A DNA stretch of 7,081 bases from an uncultured Paracoccaceae bacterium (lineage in GTDB: Bacteria > Pseudomonadota > Alphaproteobacteria > Rhodobacterales > Rhodobacteraceae). Shown one piece after another: positions 6,471 through 7,081 of this stretch (its first letter is position 1; the number at the start of each line of letters is the position of its first letter). Made by a program: the position numbers and the translations under genes. The stretch is taken from assembly GCA_937952085.1 (NCBI GenBank), contig CALFYQ010000119.1, positions 1 to 7,081 on the forward strand, given 5' to 3'. The notes below the pieces were generated by a model. It did not search any database, had not been told where the DNA came from, and worked only from the letters and a program-made list of their open reading frames with translations.

Positions 6471-6932
6471 TCAGGCCCGGTGATAGGGCGCGCCCGCGAG
6501 GATCTGCGTGGCGCGGTAAAGCTGTTCGGCCAGCATCGCGCGGGCCAGCATGTGCGGCCAGACCATGCGGCCGAAGGAGAGGAGCCGGTCGGCGCGGGCG
6601 CGGAGCGCGTCGTCATGCCCGTCCGCGCCGCCGATGAGGAAGGCCGCGTCGCGGCGGCCATTGTCCCGCTCCGCGCCGATGAGCGCGGCGAAATCGGGGC
6701 TCGTCATCTCCCGCCCGCGCTCGTCGAGCGCCAGGACGAAGGCGCCGGTGGGAATCGCCGCCTCGAGGAGCCGGCTTTCGCCCTGGCCCCTCCGGTCTTC
6801 GAGTTCGACCAGTTTCGCCGGGCCGAGGCCGAGCGGGCGGCCCGCCGCGTCGAACCGCTTCAGCCAGTCGGAGACGAGGGCCGCCTCGGGCGCGGCGCGC
6901 GCCCGCCCGATGGCCAGGATCGAGACGCGCAA
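6471..6932 (-). CDS. rlmH: 23S rRNA (pseudouridine-1915 N3)-methyltransferase RlmH
   Basis: This 153-residue protein, close to the usual length of about 155, is a SPOUT-class methyltransferase. It uses S-adenosylmethionine to methylate pseudouridine 1915 in helix 69 of 23S rRNA in the assembled 70S ribosome. Family hallmarks are all present: LALDERGREMTSPDFA (67-82), FLIGGADGH (98-106), and the C-terminal knot MVWPHMLARAMLAEQLYRA (123-141) ending PYHRA. The start codon is TTG at 6932. It gives the standard N-terminus (MRVSILAIGR), and no ATG or GTG lies nearby in frame. It begins 7 nt after the rsfS stop and is probably translated from the same mRNA. No good ribosome binding site is seen, so coupling to rsfS is likely. 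Its 3' end faces the LuxR-type gene with 4 bp between stops and no visible terminator. Confidence 0.95.
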   Translation of the reverse strand: MRVSILAIGRARAAPEAALVSDWLKRFDAAGRPLGLGPAKLVELEDRRGQGESRLLEAAIPTGAFVLALDERGREMTSPDFAALIGAERDNGRRDAAFLIGGADGHDDALRARADRLLSFGRMVWPHMLARAMLAEQLYRATQILAGAPYHRA

Positions 6933-6939
6933 ACCCGGC

Positions 6940-7081
6940 TCAGGAGAGCCGGCGCGCCGCCGCCTGCTCCGGCGCCCACATCTTCTCGAGCTGGTAGAAC
7001 TCGCGCACCTCGGGCCGGAACAGGTGGACGATCACGTCCCCCGCATCGACCAGCACCCAGTCGCCGGCGCCCTTGCCCTCG
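6940..7081 (-). CDS. rsfS: ribosomal silencing factor RsfS (partial, C-terminal 46 residues)
   Basis: The open frame enters from the right edge and gives 46 residues before the TGA at 6942-6940. They contain the typical RsfS/Iojap end: GAGDWVLVDAGDVIVHLFRP then EVREFYQLEKMW (24-35). RsfS binds ribosomal protein uL14 on the 50S subunit and blocks joining with 30S when nutrients are scarce. The start and N-terminal half lie outside the window. It is the upstream partner of rlmH, a pairing found in many bacteria. Confidence 0.95.
   Translation of the reverse strand, partial: EGKGAGDWVLVDAGDVIVHLFRPEVREFYQLEKMWAPEQAAARRLS

Noticed and set aside
5563..6661. Minus-strand frames of 294 and 261 residues opposite the LuxR-type gene
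   Set aside because: Serine/arginine-rich translations without domains. The plus strand has a clear LuxR-type helix-turn-helix.

Overview
The window is very GC-rich and coding-dense, and most of its genes end their codons in G or C. The gene types point to an alphaproteobacterium of the Rhodobacteraceae/Paracoccaceae group: DUF2927 lipoproteins, a DksA that keeps one of the four zinc-finger cysteines, a stand-alone MoxR-type ATPase, and an rsfS-rlmH pair. The taxonomy is inferred from protein signatures, not from a search. No insertion sequence, integrase, tRNA, rRNA or CRISPR array is visible.

Layout. Bases 1-3212 hold three minus-strand genes, transcribed right to left. A GNAT acetyltransferase overlaps a DUF2927/TPR lipoprotein by 4 nt (GTGA). 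A paralogous DUF2927/TPR lipoprotein follows and runs off the left edge, about a dozen residues short of its expected end. A 280-nt gap with a strong GC hairpin separates them from a minus-strand MoxR-family AAA+ ATPase (3493-4335). The ATPase is divergent from dksA (4511-4933, plus strand), which has a good -10 box upstream and a textbook terminator downstream. A non-coding stretch of about 300 bp follows. It carries a second terminator-like hairpin pointing the opposite way and, nearer the next gene, a paired set of TGACC-N6-GGTC palindromes around a probable promoter. That promoter would serve a LuxR-type regulator (5291-6466, plus strand). The regulator ends 4 bp from the convergent rlmH (minus strand), and the end of rsfS lies 7 nt upstream of rlmH at the right edge.

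How the genes fit together. rsfS and rlmH form a housekeeping ribosome unit (subunit joining control and 23S rRNA methylation). dksA is a global RNA polymerase regulator. The GNAT-lipoprotein-lipoprotein group looks like one transcription unit with an envelope role that is not known. The least explained items are the tandem DUF2927 lipoproteins, whose core resembles a zincin helix without its zinc ligands, the double operator of the LuxR-type gene, and the opposed terminators next to dksA. No clearly new multi-gene defence or biosynthetic system is seen. Four of the seven genes start with GTG or TTG, and the partial left-hand lipoprotein gene is easily missed because it starts with GTG and has no stop in the window.
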